Below, piece by piece: positions 9,908 through 20,400 of a stretch of DNA of 64,000 nt. Source of the DNA: Saprospiraceae bacterium (GTDB taxonomy: Bacteria; Bacteroidota; Bacteroidia; Chitinophagales; Saprospiraceae); the NCBI GenBank assembly GCA_016714895.1, contig JADKBV010000004.1, positions 907,500 through 971,499 on the forward strand, in the 5' to 3' direction. A model generated the notes under the pieces. It was not told the DNA's origin, searched no databases, and worked only from the letters and a program-made list of their open reading frames with translations. The position numbers were made by a program, and so were the translations under genes. Positions within the stretch are counted from its first letter, which is position 1. Every line of letters starts with the position of its first letter.

Positions 9908-11740
9908 ATGTATAAAAAAGTTTTGTATAAGGTTTTTATTATCATACATTTTGTGGGTGGGATATTTACGCTATCCCACTCACAAAAAAATGATTATGTG
10001 TGGATTATGGGAGCGTCATCAGAAAATAAGTATGCTTTTGAATTCCAATGGGGAACAATGAAAATTGATTTTAAAAATGAGATAATAAACTTTAAGTATG
10101 ATAGTTTAATTGAGTTGGATTTATTTCAAACCAATTCTTCATTATCAGATGATTTAGGAGAACTAAGGTTATACTCAAATGGTATGACCATTAAATATGG
10201 TGATCACTCCTCTATACCAGGATTAGACACCATTGCGTATGGAAGTTATTGGGAGCGGTTTAATTTTAAAAATTATTTACCCGATGGATCTGACTGGCCG
10301 TCTGGTTTGCCTATAAGACAAGCAATTTTAATGCTTCCCGCCCCTAATAATCAAGATTATATGATTTATTATCCAAAATATGAAATTAAAATAATTAATA
10401 ATGCAGAAATTTTAAAAACTACTGCATTGATGGAATGTAAAGTTGAAATAAATTCTGAAACTAACAAATTTATATATAAAGATAAAATCATATCAAATGG
10501 TCTATATAAACCTAATGTAACTGCTGTAAAGCATGGAAATGGTCTTGATTGGTGGATAATCCTACAGGATGAAAACAATAAAGGTTTTAATATATTTCTT
10601 TTAAATTCTGAAGGAATTACCTTTAGTCACTTTTGCCCATTTAATAATCAAATTATTGATGATGGATATGGACAAATGAGTGTATTTTCGCCAAATGGAC
10701 AATTATTTATTACTACAGAAATTGAGGTTGGGACTGAGTCTTTTTTAAATGTTAAAATGTATAAATTTAACAGGTGTAACGGAATGTTTGAAAACAAACT
10801 TTCTGATTTTTCAATACCAACTGTATCAGTTGGCTCGGCAGTGTTTTCTGATAATGGAGAATTTTTATATATTACTAATGGAAACAATGTTTTTCAATAT
10901 CAAATTTTACAGGACACTTTAATTTCTAATGTAAATATCATTGCTGAGTATGACGGTTCTACTTTTCAATACACAGAATGGGATACACCTACTCAACTCA
11001 GATTCAGTAAAATGTCCATGGGACCTGATGGAAAAATTTATATTGAAGCTCCCGGCAATGCAAGATCCATGCACACTATTGAATATCCTGATGAATACGG
11101 GGAGGATGCCACCGTCATCCAAAACAGCATCAAATTGGAAACACAAAATTTTAATTCTTTACCTTCTTTTCCAAATTTCAGGATGGGGCCACTCGATGGA
11201 AGTTCATGCGATACTCTGGGATTAAATAATATGCCGGTAGCTAAGTTCAGGTATGCACAAGATACGAGTGACCATCTAAACCTGAGATTTACAGACGCGA
11301 GTTATTTCAGACCTGAGACCTGGTTTTGGGATTTTGGTGACGGACAGACTTTTGAAGGTAAAAAGCCGTACTGGCACAAATACGAACAATCAGGTACTTA
11401 CACCGTGTGCCTTACCGTCTCCAATGAAAACGGATCAGATACGTCATGTAAAGATATCCATGTGGGGACGGTGTCATCACAAGATCCAACAAACTACCGG
11501 GACTTGCTGACCATTTTTCCCAATCCGGTTGAAAATGATCTGATGGTTCGTGTAGATGGTATCGTACCTTCTGACATGTATTTTGAAGTGTATAATCTTT
11601 TAGGTCAGTTGGTCCACCACCAAAAAGTGTATTTCGGACTCAATCAATATTCCGTTTCTTCCCTCGCTCAGGGTAGCTATGTATATCGTTTTGTTGAAAA
11701 AAATCAGGTATTACAACAAGGGAAAGTGGTGAAAATGTAG
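9908..11740 (+). CDS. T9SS-secreted PKD-domain protein
   Basis: 610 residues. N-terminal signal peptide (VFIIIHFVGGIFTLSHS-Q). Residues ~30-420 look like a beta-propeller-like region with repeats such as VFSPNGQLFITTE and VFSDNGEFLYITNG. A PKD domain follows at ~435-510 (FRYAQD ... TWFWDFGDGQTFEGKKPYWHKY ... SGTYTVCLTVSNENGSD). The C-terminal ~80 residues are a T9SS type A sorting domain (LTIFPNPVENDLMVRV, VYNLLGQLV, LAQGSYVYRF, QQGKVVKM). It begins seven bases after the stop of the preceding T9SS gene, so the two are probably co-transcribed. Exported and surface-attached or released; function beyond that not known. Confidence 0.85.
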   Translation: MYKKVLYKVFIIIHFVGGIFTLSHSQKNDYVWIMGASSENKYAFEFQWGTMKIDFKNEIINFKYDSLIELDLFQTNSSLSDDLGELRLYSNGMTIKYGDHSSIPGLDTIAYGSYWERFNFKNYLPDGSDWPSGLPIRQAILMLPAPNNQDYMIYYPKYEIKIINNAEILKTTALMECKVEINSETNKFIYKDKIISNGLYKPNVTAVKHGNGLDWWIILQDENNKGFNIFLLNSEGITFSHFCPFNNQIIDDGYGQMSVFSPNGQLFITTEIEVGTESFLNVKMYKFNRCNGMFENKLSDFSIPTVSVGSAVFSDNGEFLYITNGNNVFQYQILQDTLISNVNIIAEYDGSTFQYTEWDTPTQLRFSKMSMGPDGKIYIEAPGNARSMHTIEYPDEYGEDATVIQNSIKLETQNFNSLPSFPNFRMGPLDGSSCDTLGLNNMPVAKFRYAQDTSDHLNLRFTDASYFRPETWFWDFGDGQTFEGKKPYWHKYEQSGTYTVCLTVSNENGSDTSCKDIHVGTVSSQDPTNYRDLLTIFPNPVENDLMVRVDGIVPSDMYFEVYNLLGQLVHHQKVYFGLNQYSVSSLAQGSYVYRFVEKNQVLQQGKVVKM

Positions 11741-11796
11741 AAAGGTGTTGTGGTATTGTGGTTTTATGGTGAAATGGTATTTTGGGGTTATTTCGG

Positions 11797-11818
11797 ACAT
11801 CCAAATTCATTTGGATGT
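11797..11818. terminator. Hairpin downstream of the T9SS gene pair
   Basis: acatccaaa-ttca-tttggatgt, a perfect 9-bp stem with a 4-nt loop, 57 bp after the stop of the PKD-domain gene. No T-run follows, so intrinsic termination is uncertain. Confidence 0.35.
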
Positions 11819-12007
11819 TATGGCAGAAAAACATTTTAAACAATTTTGGATTGTTGAATTTCCATAACGCTGCATAGCTTTAGATTTGACTAATTTATAA
11901 AATTTGTTAAATCTTACTGTATTATGAGGAGGTACCTTATACTTAACACCTTCAAAATCAGCACCTTCCCGATAGCCCCTAGATTCCGCAACTAGATTAT
12001 AAAAAAT

Positions 12008-12040
12008 AAGGCAAAATGTTGATTAATAACATTTTGCCTT
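12008..12040. terminator. Hairpin inside the IS left end
   Basis: Perfect 13-bp stem aaggcaaaatgtt / aacattttgcctt with a 7-nt loop (gattaat), followed by ttttg. It lies between the left IS end and the transposase start, where many insertion sequences carry a terminator that blocks read-through from outside promoters. Confidence 0.55.
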
Positions 12041-12083
12041 TTGTACTTATTCACCTATATTGGTGCTGCTAACAATAAGTGCC

Positions 12084-13367
12084 ATGAAAGTACGATATTC
12101 TAACAGTATTAATGCATTTGGGGGAATAAATTTTGTTTTTGAGGAGTTTGAGAAATTGAAAATTGGCCATATTCTTCATGACAATTTACCTTCCTTAAGC
12201 CCAAAGTCAAGTTATAGTTGGAGAGATATATTTTATTCTTTTTCCAGTATTTATTTCTGTGGTGGAAACTGTATTGAGGATGCAAAGACTATTCTTTCAA
12301 ATCAATTTGGAAGTAATCCCATTTTTAAATTGTGTAGTCCGGACACCTTACTTCGTAGAATGGGTGGGCTCTCCTCTGACCAATTACTTTGTAACACGAA
12401 ACGAGGTACTGTAGAGCACCAGTTCAATATCAACCAGCCCCTTACTGATATGAACGTTAAGTTACTTAAGAAGCTGGGTGAGTTTAATAAAAATGAAGTG
12501 GTCCTAGATTATGATAACACAATTATTTTCACGGAAAAAGAAGGGTGTAAAATGACCTACAAGCGTGATTATGGCTATCAACCTGGAGTATGTATCTTAA
12601 ACGAACAAAACGTTTTATACATTGAAAACAGAAACGGAAATAGCGACGCTAAGGCGTTTCAAACGGATACGTTAAACAGAATGTTTCAACATTTACAATC
12701 TAATAAAATCTCAAAAATTGACAAGTTTAGGGCTGATTCAGCATCATACCAATTTGAAGTGGTTACACTTGTTGAAAAATATGTAAAGTTGTTTTACATT
12801 GGGGCGAAAAATAGCTACGTGGAAAAATATTTTTCCTTGATTGATAATTGGATCCACACCAAAGATCAAAGTGGTGAGGATATTTTTATAGGTGAAATTG
12901 AGTACATGCCCTTTGTCCAGCAAGGCAATAAAGATAAAAAATACAGGCTACTTGTTAAGAAAAAACTGAGAAAAGACGGACAACTCAACCTGTTTACCAA
13001 CGAGCCTTATGACTATCATGCCATTTTGACCAATGATTTTACCACTTCATTGCCACAAGCAATAAACTTTTATAACCGACGAGGAGCTTGTGAAAAACAA
13101 TTTGATATTTTAAAAAACGATTTTGGTTGGAATTATCCTCCATTTTCAGACTTGTCAAAAAACACCGTTTTCTTTTATTTTGGTGCTATTTGCCGTAACC
13201 TTTACAACGTTATTATTTCTAATCTATCGAAAATCTATAAAAATGTAAACATTCACCACAGAATGAAACGCTTCATTTTTAATTTCATTGCCATTCCCTC
13301 AGTTTGGAAAAAAGCATCAAGACAATGGTACCTGAGGGTTTACGGCAAAATACCACTACAAACATAA
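12084..13367 (+). CDS. IS1380 family transposase
   Basis: About 427 residues, the usual length of IS1380 DDE transposases. The N-terminus MKVRYSNSINAFGG is characteristic; the ATG at 12084 is chosen over an in-frame codon 24 bp upstream. Catalytic residues fit the family: LDYDNTI (Asp near 142), FRADSASYQ (Asp near 218) and FYNRRGACEKQFDILKND (Glu near 337). The C-terminal NFIAIPSVWKKASRQWYLRV is also typical. No frame breaks, so it is probably active. Codon use and base composition resemble the neighbours. Confidence 0.92.
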   Translation: MKVRYSNSINAFGGINFVFEEFEKLKIGHILHDNLPSLSPKSSYSWRDIFYSFSSIYFCGGNCIEDAKTILSNQFGSNPIFKLCSPDTLLRRMGGLSSDQLLCNTKRGTVEHQFNINQPLTDMNVKLLKKLGEFNKNEVVLDYDNTIIFTEKEGCKMTYKRDYGYQPGVCILNEQNVLYIENRNGNSDAKAFQTDTLNRMFQHLQSNKISKIDKFRADSASYQFEVVTLVEKYVKLFYIGAKNSYVEKYFSLIDNWIHTKDQSGEDIFIGEIEYMPFVQQGNKDKKYRLLVKKKLRKDGQLNLFTNEPYDYHAILTNDFTTSLPQAINFYNRRGACEKQFDILKNDFGWNYPPFSDLSKNTVFFYFGAICRNLYNVIISNLSKIYKNVNIHHRMKRFIFNFIAIPSVWKKASRQWYLRVYGKIPLQT

Positions 13368-13635
13368 ACACACAAGGAAAACTACTATTAATCTTCACGA
13401 AAACCTGGGATAGGTATGCCCTTTACTCAAATTTCAGTCCCGTTTTATAACAACTAAGCTTAATTTCTGTACAAATAAGAAACCAAAAAAACCGCTTTAC
13501 TTAGGAAAAGGAAATTCCATTACCCAAACACCCCTAAAACCATACTTTTCTTTAATAAGTTAGCTAAGTTGCGGAATCTAGGAGCCATCGGACTAATGCC
13601 TAAAACCTCGCACCTAATACCTAGTTCTTGGCACG

Positions 13636-14349
13636 TCACTTATCTGAATCCTGAACCATCATATTCAAGGTTTTCATCTCTTCCTCTGTGAGGTAGCGCC
13701 ACGACCTGGAAGGCAAATCTCCGAGGGTAATGTGCATGATTCTGACTCTGACAAGCTTGCGGACGTGATAGCCAAGGTGGGCACACATCCTTCGGATCTG
13801 GCGGTTAAGGCCCTGGGTTAATATGATTTTAAAGGTATAGTCATCCAATCTTTCGACATAACAAGGTTTGGTAATGGTGTCCAATATGGGAACACCGGAT
13901 CCCATTTTTTCGATAAATTCAGGAATGATGACTTTATTGACGCTTACGATATATTCCTTTTCGTGATTGTTGCGCGACCTAAGGATTTTATTGACAATGT
14001 CTCCGTCATTGGTAAGCAATAACAGTCCTTCCGACATTTTGTCCAATCGTCCGATCGGAAATATCCTTTCCGGAAAGTCCAGAAAATCAATGATGTTGTC
14101 GGGATCGCTTGTATCGGTGGTACAGGTCACTCCTACCGGTTTGTTCAACGCTATATACACCCTTTTTTTGGTTGCAGGAGCGATCAGTTCACCGTCAAGT
14201 TTGACCACATCTCCGGGATTGACCCGATTGCCTTTGACGGCCGTTACGCCGTTGATGGTTACGCGGGACTGTTCGATATAGGTATCTGCCTGCCTTCGGG
14301 AACAAAAACCCGTTTCGGCGATGTATTTATTGAGACTCTTGCTTTCCAA
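13636..14349 (-). CDS. rluF: 23S rRNA pseudouridine synthase, RluF type
   Basis: 237 residues. N-terminal S4 RNA-binding domain (LNKYIAETGFCSRRQADTYIEQSRVTINGV) then a pseudouridine synthase domain with the catalytic motif GRLDKMSEGLLLLTNDG (catalytic Asp), KEYIVSV, and LNRQIRRMCAHLGYHVRKL. This arrangement is that of RluB/E/F enzymes; the VYIALNKPVGVTCTTD segment and the R-Q-I-R-R-M pattern favour RluF, which modifies U2604 of 23S rRNA. The start is TTG at 14349; no in-frame ATG exists upstream before a stop. Stands alone, downstream of fabG on the same strand with ~110 bp between. Confidence 0.85.
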   Translation of the reverse strand: MESKSLNKYIAETGFCSRRQADTYIEQSRVTINGVTAVKGNRVNPGDVVKLDGELIAPATKKRVYIALNKPVGVTCTTDTSDPDNIIDFLDFPERIFPIGRLDKMSEGLLLLTNDGDIVNKILRSRNNHEKEYIVSVNKVIIPEFIEKMGSGVPILDTITKPCYVERLDDYTFKIILTQGLNRQIRRMCAHLGYHVRKLVRVRIMHITLGDLPSRSWRYLTEEEMKTLNMMVQDSDK

Positions 14350-14457
14350 AGATATTTTTGGTTACTTGTTTTAATAGATAATAGAAATAATATTCTATTT
14401 AATGAATATAAATTAAAAATTTATTCTGGCAATCCAAGAGAACATCCAAAATAAATA

Positions 14458-15201
14458 TTAACAATTTAATCCTCCGCAAACGCTTAAAACCTGACCGGTA
14501 ACATATTGTCCAAGGTCACTACCGAGGTACAGGCATGCGTTGGCTACGTCTTCACCGCTACCCAATTTTTTGAGGGGAATGCTTTCGGCATAAGCCTTTT
14601 TTTGTTCTTCGGTCAATACATGGGTCATATCGGTTTCGATAAATCCGGGAGCAATGACATTACATCTGATATTTCGGGAGCCTACTTCTTTGGCGATCGA
14701 CTTTGAAAATCCGATGATACCTGCTTTGGAAGCGGCATAATTGGCTTGGCCGGCATTGCCGAAAACACCTACGACAGAACCCATATTGATGATAGATCCT
14801 GACCGGTTTTTCATCATCGGTTTCAGGGCGTGTTTGGTGAGGTTAAAGACCGACTTCAGGTTGACCTCGATGACCTGATCCCATTGTTCTTCGCTCATCC
14901 TGAGCATTAGGGTATCTTTGGTAATCCCGGCGTTGTTGACGAGTACATCCAATTTCCCGAATTCGTTTATGACATCGTTGATGAGTTGTTCGGATTCGTC
15001 ATATTTTGAAGCATCTGATCTGACGGCTTTGACTTTGATATGGTGCGTTTCGGACAATTCTGTTGCCAATGCTTCTGCCTTTTCAGCAGAAGACAGATAT
15101 GTAAAAACGATATCCGCTCCATGTTGGGCAAATTTCCGTACGATAGATTCACCGATTCCTCTCGAACCACCTGTTACCAAAACAACTTTTCCTTGCAACA
15201 T
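14458..15201 (-). CDS. fabG: 3-oxoacyl-ACP reductase
   Basis: NADPH-dependent short-chain dehydrogenase that reduces 3-ketoacyl-ACP in fatty acid elongation. 247 residues from ATG 15201 (MLQGKVVLVTGGSRGIG). Visible: TGGSRGIG cofactor motif, LVNNAGIT, the Ser of NMGSVVGVFG, the YAASK active-site motif, and FIETDMT; ends in GQVLSVCGG, as in genuine FabG proteins. A TTG five codons upstream is less likely. Between the SulP transporter and rluF on the same strand. Confidence 0.92.
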   Translation of the reverse strand: MLQGKVVLVTGGSRGIGESIVRKFAQHGADIVFTYLSSAEKAEALATELSETHHIKVKAVRSDASKYDESEQLINDVINEFGKLDVLVNNAGITKDTLMLRMSEEQWDQVIEVNLKSVFNLTKHALKPMMKNRSGSIINMGSVVGVFGNAGQANYAASKAGIIGFSKSIAKEVGSRNIRCNVIAPGFIETDMTHVLTEEQKKAYAESIPLKKLGSGEDVANACLYLGSDLGQYVTGQVLSVCGGLNC

Positions 15202-15263
15202 CTTTTTTTTGCGCAAAAATAACGGAAAAATTGCTTTTTGGTCAAAAAAGACGGTTTATCTTG

Positions 15264-15281
15264 ATAAAACCACGGTTTTAT
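15264..15281 (-). terminator. Hairpin at the end of the SulP gene
   Basis: ataaaacc-ac-ggttttat, an 8-bp palindromic stem that includes the SulP stop codon. Read on the minus strand it is followed ~15 nt later by a T-run (15244-15249). A weak intrinsic terminator is possible. Confidence 0.35.
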
Positions 15282-16900
15282 TTGATCAATTCGGCCTTTT
15301 TAGCAGATTCAACCCAGATAGAAGGATGATTTGCGTCGATGGTATTCTGTATATTATATTTCTCTTTAAATCCTACCAATTCTACTTTAATCCCTTTTTC
15401 AGGACCTCCGATTTCACGAAATTCGCGAATGATATCCAGGACGTCGTGGGCGATGTATTCAGAATCGGTGGCATTAATGACGACGGTACTATCGGGAGGA
15501 AAATGTCCCAGAGTAAGTTTTATAGCTGCTTTATTTAAAAAAGAAACTTCCTGAGCCAGATTAAAATGGATGATATCTCCTGATTTATAGGTTTCTTTTT
15601 TAAGGAAATACGCACGTTTTAAGTTGCCTTTTAAAACAAAAAATACACTGATGAGCATACCGATTCCCACTCCTTTAAGCAGGTCAATACCTACCACAGC
15701 TACAACGGTAGCGATAAAAGGCAAAAACTGATACAGACCCTGACTGTAAAAATGTTTAAAATGTTTTGGGTTAGCCAATTTGTAACCGATCAGGAGTAAT
15801 ATAGCTGCCAATGTAGCTAATGGAATTTTATTAAGTATCGCAGGAATAGCCAGGACGCAAAGAAGTAATAAAACGCCATGGATAATCGCTGAAAGTTTGG
15901 TTCTTGCCCCTGAAGTTATATTGGCACTTGTTCTGACGACAACAGAAGTCATAGGCAATCCGCCGATCAGGCCACTCAAAGTGTTTCCTATACCCTGAGC
16001 TATCAATTCAGTGTTTGTGCTGGTATATCTTTTGAATTTGTCCAATCGGTCTCCGGCTTCTATACAAAGTAGGGTTTCGATCGAAGCTACAGCGGTAATC
16101 GTAAGAGCAGTCACCCAAACCGGCCAGGTTAATGCTTTGGAAAAATCAGGTAACGTAATAAGCGTAGAAATTTCGCTGATGTTGCTGAGCACCGGAAGTG
16201 AAACCAGGTGGGTAGCATCTATTGCAAGCGGAGAACCGGTTTGAATAAATATTTCATTGATTATAACACCTGACAAAACAGCCACCAGAGCACCGGGAAG
16301 AAGTTTTATTTTTTTGAGGGCAGGGACCTTATCCCAAACTAAAAGAATGGCGAGTGAAATCAAAGTAATAATCACGGCACCCCACTGAATATAGTCAAAA
16401 GAATTCATCAGGTTTTCAAAAGTTGTGGTATGGGTTTTTTCATCTTCAAAACTCATGGCCCCTTCGGTTTCTTTGTCATATCCGAGGGCGTGAGGAATTT
16501 GTTTGAGGAAAATGATAATCCCGATGCCGACCAACATCCCTTCGATAACATTATTGGGAAAATAGTTGGAAATACTTCCAGCTTTGGCAATCCCCAGGAT
16601 TAATTGGAGGATTCCTGCCAACACAACAGCCATCAGGAAAGTTTCGAATGAACCCAGTGTCGATATAGCCGCCAGAACTATAGCAGATAATCCTGCTGCA
16701 GGGCCGGTTACACTTACATTAGAATGGCTGAGTACACCCACAATGATACCACCAATGATCCCGGCAATAATGCCGGAGAATAACGGTGCGCCGGAAGCCA
16801 ACGCTATACCGAGACAAAGAGGAAGGGCGACCAGAAATACCACCAATCCGGAGGCAAAATCTGTTTTAAAATATTTTGTGGTAATATTTGATGCTAACAT
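15278..16900 (-). CDS. SulP family anion transporter with STAS domain
   Basis: About 540 residues. Membrane permease with 10-14 predicted segments (for example GLVVFLVALPLCLGIALASG, ILQLILGIAKAG, LAAILLLIGYKLA, FLPFIATVVAVVGIDLLKGV) and a C-terminal STAS-like domain (HFPPDSTVVINATDSEYI ... VELVGFKEKY). SulP proteins carry sulfate, bicarbonate or other anions into the cell; the substrate is not decided here. The ATG at 16900 gives MLASNITTKYFKTDFASG; an upstream in-frame start would add ten poorly conserved residues. No carbonic anhydrase gene is adjacent. Confidence 0.85.
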   Translation of the reverse strand: MLASNITTKYFKTDFASGLVVFLVALPLCLGIALASGAPLFSGIIAGIIGGIIVGVLSHSNVSVTGPAAGLSAIVLAAISTLGSFETFLMAVVLAGILQLILGIAKAGSISNYFPNNVIEGMLVGIGIIIFLKQIPHALGYDKETEGAMSFEDEKTHTTTFENLMNSFDYIQWGAVIITLISLAILLVWDKVPALKKIKLLPGALVAVLSGVIINEIFIQTGSPLAIDATHLVSLPVLSNISEISTLITLPDFSKALTWPVWVTALTITAVASIETLLCIEAGDRLDKFKRYTSTNTELIAQGIGNTLSGLIGGLPMTSVVVRTSANITSGARTKLSAIIHGVLLLLCVLAIPAILNKIPLATLAAILLLIGYKLANPKHFKHFYSQGLYQFLPFIATVVAVVGIDLLKGVGIGMLISVFFVLKGNLKRAYFLKKETYKSGDIIHFNLAQEVSFLNKAAIKLTLGHFPPDSTVVINATDSEYIAHDVLDIIREFREIGGPEKGIKVELVGFKEKYNIQNTIDANHPSIWVESAKKAELIK

Positions 16901-17040
16901 AAAATTTGTGTTTTTGACTTTCAGAATCAAAAAATGAATAATAAAATATCCATAAATTAAGAATTAACCTGTTACTTTACAAAATTGACAGATAATTCAA
17001 AAATGTTCAGAAATGTGTATTTCTGTGAGAAAATAAAATG

Positions 17041-17340
17041 TTATGAAAGCACTTCGGGCGGGATGTCACAGGACTTGAGATAGAGGGTATCTTTCAGCAA
17101 TTTACAAGTATGCATAACAGATTTTACCCTCCTGTTGATATTACTGAAATCGTTTTTTAATGAAATATTTTCTTCTAATGTTGCAGCTTTATGTAATTCT
17201 TCCAAAAGATTATTGGAAACCGGTCTTTCTTCTTCTTCCAAAGCAACAACAACCTTGTTCCGGGAGGACAATGAAAAAGTTGCAACGACCGTAAAAGTCA
17301 TCAGCGAAAAAATCCAGAAATATATAAATCCTTTAAACAT
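17041..17340 (-). CDS. Small single-pass membrane protein, unknown
   Basis: About 99 residues from the ATG at 17340 (MFKGFIYFWIFSLMTF); an ATG at 17358 is a second choice. One transmembrane segment (residues ~4-22) is followed by a charged region (VALEEEERPV, LEELHKAATLEENISLKND) that may be helical, and two Cys near the end (MHTCKLLKD, LKSCDIPPEVLS). Not recognised as a known family. It sits alone between the SulP transporter (same strand) and the divergent helicase gene. Reality as a gene is supported by length and composition only. Confidence 0.5.
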   Translation of the reverse strand: MFKGFIYFWIFSLMTFTVVATFSLSSRNKVVVALEEEERPVSNNLLEELHKAATLEENISLKNDFSNINRRVKSVMHTCKLLKDTLYLKSCDIPPEVLS

Positions 17341-17456
17341 ATACAATAAATTAAACATCAAATATCATCTTATTGTTTATCTTTGGCTGTGTAATTGTCA
17401 ATAATTCACCGTAAAATACCATTTGATATCATTCAGTTTATATAACTTATTTTATT

Positions 17457-20400
17457 ATGATCAGACCTGATAAACAACTGCAATCCAAATATGAAACGGC
17501 TTTTGAAAAACTGAATGCAGCACAAAAAAAAGCGGTAACCCAAATTGAAGGTCCGGTTATGACCATTGCCGGTCCCGGGACAGGAAAAACCCAATTGTTG
17601 GCCATGAGAGTGGGTTACATCCTCAAAAATACCGATGTTTATCCTCACAATATTTTATGCCTGACCTACACAGATGCTGCATCTGTCGAGATGCGTAACC
17701 GTTTACTTGAATTTATCGGACCGGACGCCTATCAGGTGAATATTTTTACGTTTCATGGATTTTGTAATCAGGTGATACAGGAAAACATGGGTGATTTTGG
17801 TGATTACAGAGATTTGCAGCAGATCACTGATTTGGAAGAAATCGAGTTGTTGCGAAAGCTGATTGATGGTTTTTCGGTGGACCATCCATTAAAAAGATTT
17901 AAACAGGACGTATATTTTGAAGTTCCGAAATTAAAAAACCTTTTCGGGATGATGAAACAAGAAGGATGGACGTATGAAACCATTAAGGAAGCATACGAAT
18001 TATTTGCCAAATCTATATCTGATCCAAATGATCCGCATCCTGATTATGTTTATCAAAAGAAGTACAGTTCCAAAGGAGTCACTTTTATGGCAGGTGATCT
18101 TAAAGTCAACAAGATTGAAGAAGATTTAAAAAAATACAAAGTTATAGTCGATGCCGCTGCCGAATTTGAAACGTTTCAGTCCCTGATGAAACGCAGCGAA
18201 CGGTATGATTACCATGACATGATATTGTGGGTAATCCGACGGTTTATAGAAAAAGATGTCTTGTTGGGAAAATATCAGGAAAAATATCAATACATTCTGG
18301 TCGATGAATATCAGGATACCAATGGAGCACAAAATCAACTTTTGTTTTTGTTGGCTTCATACTGGGAAAACCCCAATGTTTTTATAGTCGGAGACGACGA
18401 TCAGAGTATATTCAGGTTTCAGGGAGCAAACATGAGCAGTATCGAAGATTTTGTAAGAAAATTTGAGCCTTTTGTTGTTGTGTTGGAAGAAAACTACCGG
18501 TCTACACAGACCATTCTGGATTTGTCCAAATCTTTGATCCAGCACAATCAAAAAAGACTCATCAGTCAATTTGACGGTCTGACAAAAAATCTCATTGCCA
18601 GCCATCCGGATAAAAAAGAATTGGTGGTAGAACCTGAAATCTTAAAATTTGAGAACTATACACAAGAGGAGATTGGTGTCATTCTCAAAATCAAAGAACT
18701 GGCAGAATCCGGTGTTCCATACAGCAAAATGGCAGTTTTGTATCCGAAACACAAAATTGCAGAAAACATCATTGAATATTGTCAGAAGGAAAAAATTCCC
18801 GTACAGGTAAAACGATCTGTTAATGTATTGACCCAACCATTGATCTTAAAATTGCTGACTATTCTGCAATACGTGTACGAAGAAAGTAAAGAAACTCATG
18901 CCGGAGAGTTTCTGATTTTTCAGATGTTACACTTTGATTTTCTGGATCTTGACCCAAGAGACATTGGCAAAATAGCCTTGTATTGCCGCAGCGGTAGCCC
19001 TATGAGTGTAGAAGATGATGAAATTATTCTGGATTATCCCAAATGGCGCAATGTTTTAGCCAAAACAAAAATTCTGGAGCAGGCCGGCGTAGAACAAGTA
19101 AATAAAGTAATGGGAAAAGCGGCTTTACTTGAAACCTGGATCCGTGATTACTTTAATGTGACCATTCAGTTGCTTATTCAGAAAGTGATGACGGAAAGCG
19201 GCATACTACACAGGGTACTGACGGGAGCGGATTCCGGATTTAACTTGCAGTTGCTCAACAGTTTTTTTGATTTGGTAAAAGACGAATGTTCCAGAACAGA
19301 AAAATTTGGCGTCAAAGAATTGCTTGACATGGTCAAAAAAATGGAACAAAACCATTTGAGGCTCAATGTCAATAAAATAGTAACAGAAGAAGATGGTGTT
19401 CAGTTTATGTCAACACACGGTGCCAAAGGGATGGAATTTGATTATGTTTTTATGCTTCGTAACAATCAGACTGCCTGGGAGAAAAAACGTGGAATTAACC
19501 AACAATTTGCTTTTCCGCCAAATCTGATTTCAGACTCAAAAATTGTGGAGCTTGAGGACCACCGGAGGTTGTTCTATGTAGCATTGACCAGAGCAAAAAC
19601 AAAATTGTTTCTGAGTTATACGATCAGAGATGACAAAAATAAAGATGAAGTTCCGACGCAGTTTTTGTCTGAAATATTTAGTGATTTGTCTGAAATACCA
19701 TTATTAAAAGTTTCTGAAAACGCCATCCTGAGTTACAAAAATACGTTGATGATGTATAGTCCGGAGGTCCAATATCTGATTTCAAAATCTGATCTGAACC
19801 AGATACTTGAAAACTTCAGCATAAGTGCGACAAGTCTCAATAAATATCTGGAGTGTCCGATTACTTTTTATTATGAAAAAATATTGCGAATCCCGATGGG
19901 AAGAAATGCTACGATGGGTTATGGAAATGCGATCCACTATGCTTTGGAGATGTTTTTCAGAGACATAGAACTTGCAAGTCCGCGTTCTATCGGAGCTGTT
20001 TCAAAACTCATTTCATTTTTTGAAAAGGGCATGAAAAAATATCATTCACATTTTACAAAAGCTGAGATGGAAAGATATAGTTATCATGGCAAAGAAGTTT
20101 TGAATAGTTATTACGAAACCTACGCCAAAGATTGGCTGCAGCCTAAAAAATATGAAATAGAATATGCTATTAAAAATGTGGAACATAGCGGGGTTCCCAT
20201 TTCAGGAAAACTGGATAAAATCAGTTTTTTTGAAGGTAGAATATTGGTCACGGATTATAAAACCGGAAGTTTTAAAAGTGATAAACTCAAACCTTTTCAA
20301 AAAGATAAAGAAGGAAAAGTGGGCGATTACTGGAGACAATTGGTATTTTACAGTCTGTTAATGGATGCCGATAAAAGGAACACCTGGCGACTTGAAGAAG

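Larger units (their letters stand above)
11978..13582. mobile_element. IS1380-family insertion sequence, complete
   Basis: 1605 bp bounded by perfect 16-bp inverted ends: cctagattccgcaact at 11978-11993 and its reverse complement at 13567-13582. The 4-bp direct repeat agcc lies immediately outside both ends (11974-11977 and 13583-13586), a target duplication of IS1380 size. It contains one transposase gene and a strong hairpin near the left end. Intact ends, duplication and ORF indicate recent insertion. No gene is broken: the target is the intergenic space between the T9SS cargo genes and rluF. Confidence 0.9.

Noticed and set aside
13586..13600. 14-bp identity (catcggactaatgc) between the IS right flank and 56635
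   Set aside because: Several 14-mer matches are expected by chance in 64 kb; no wider similarity surrounds it.
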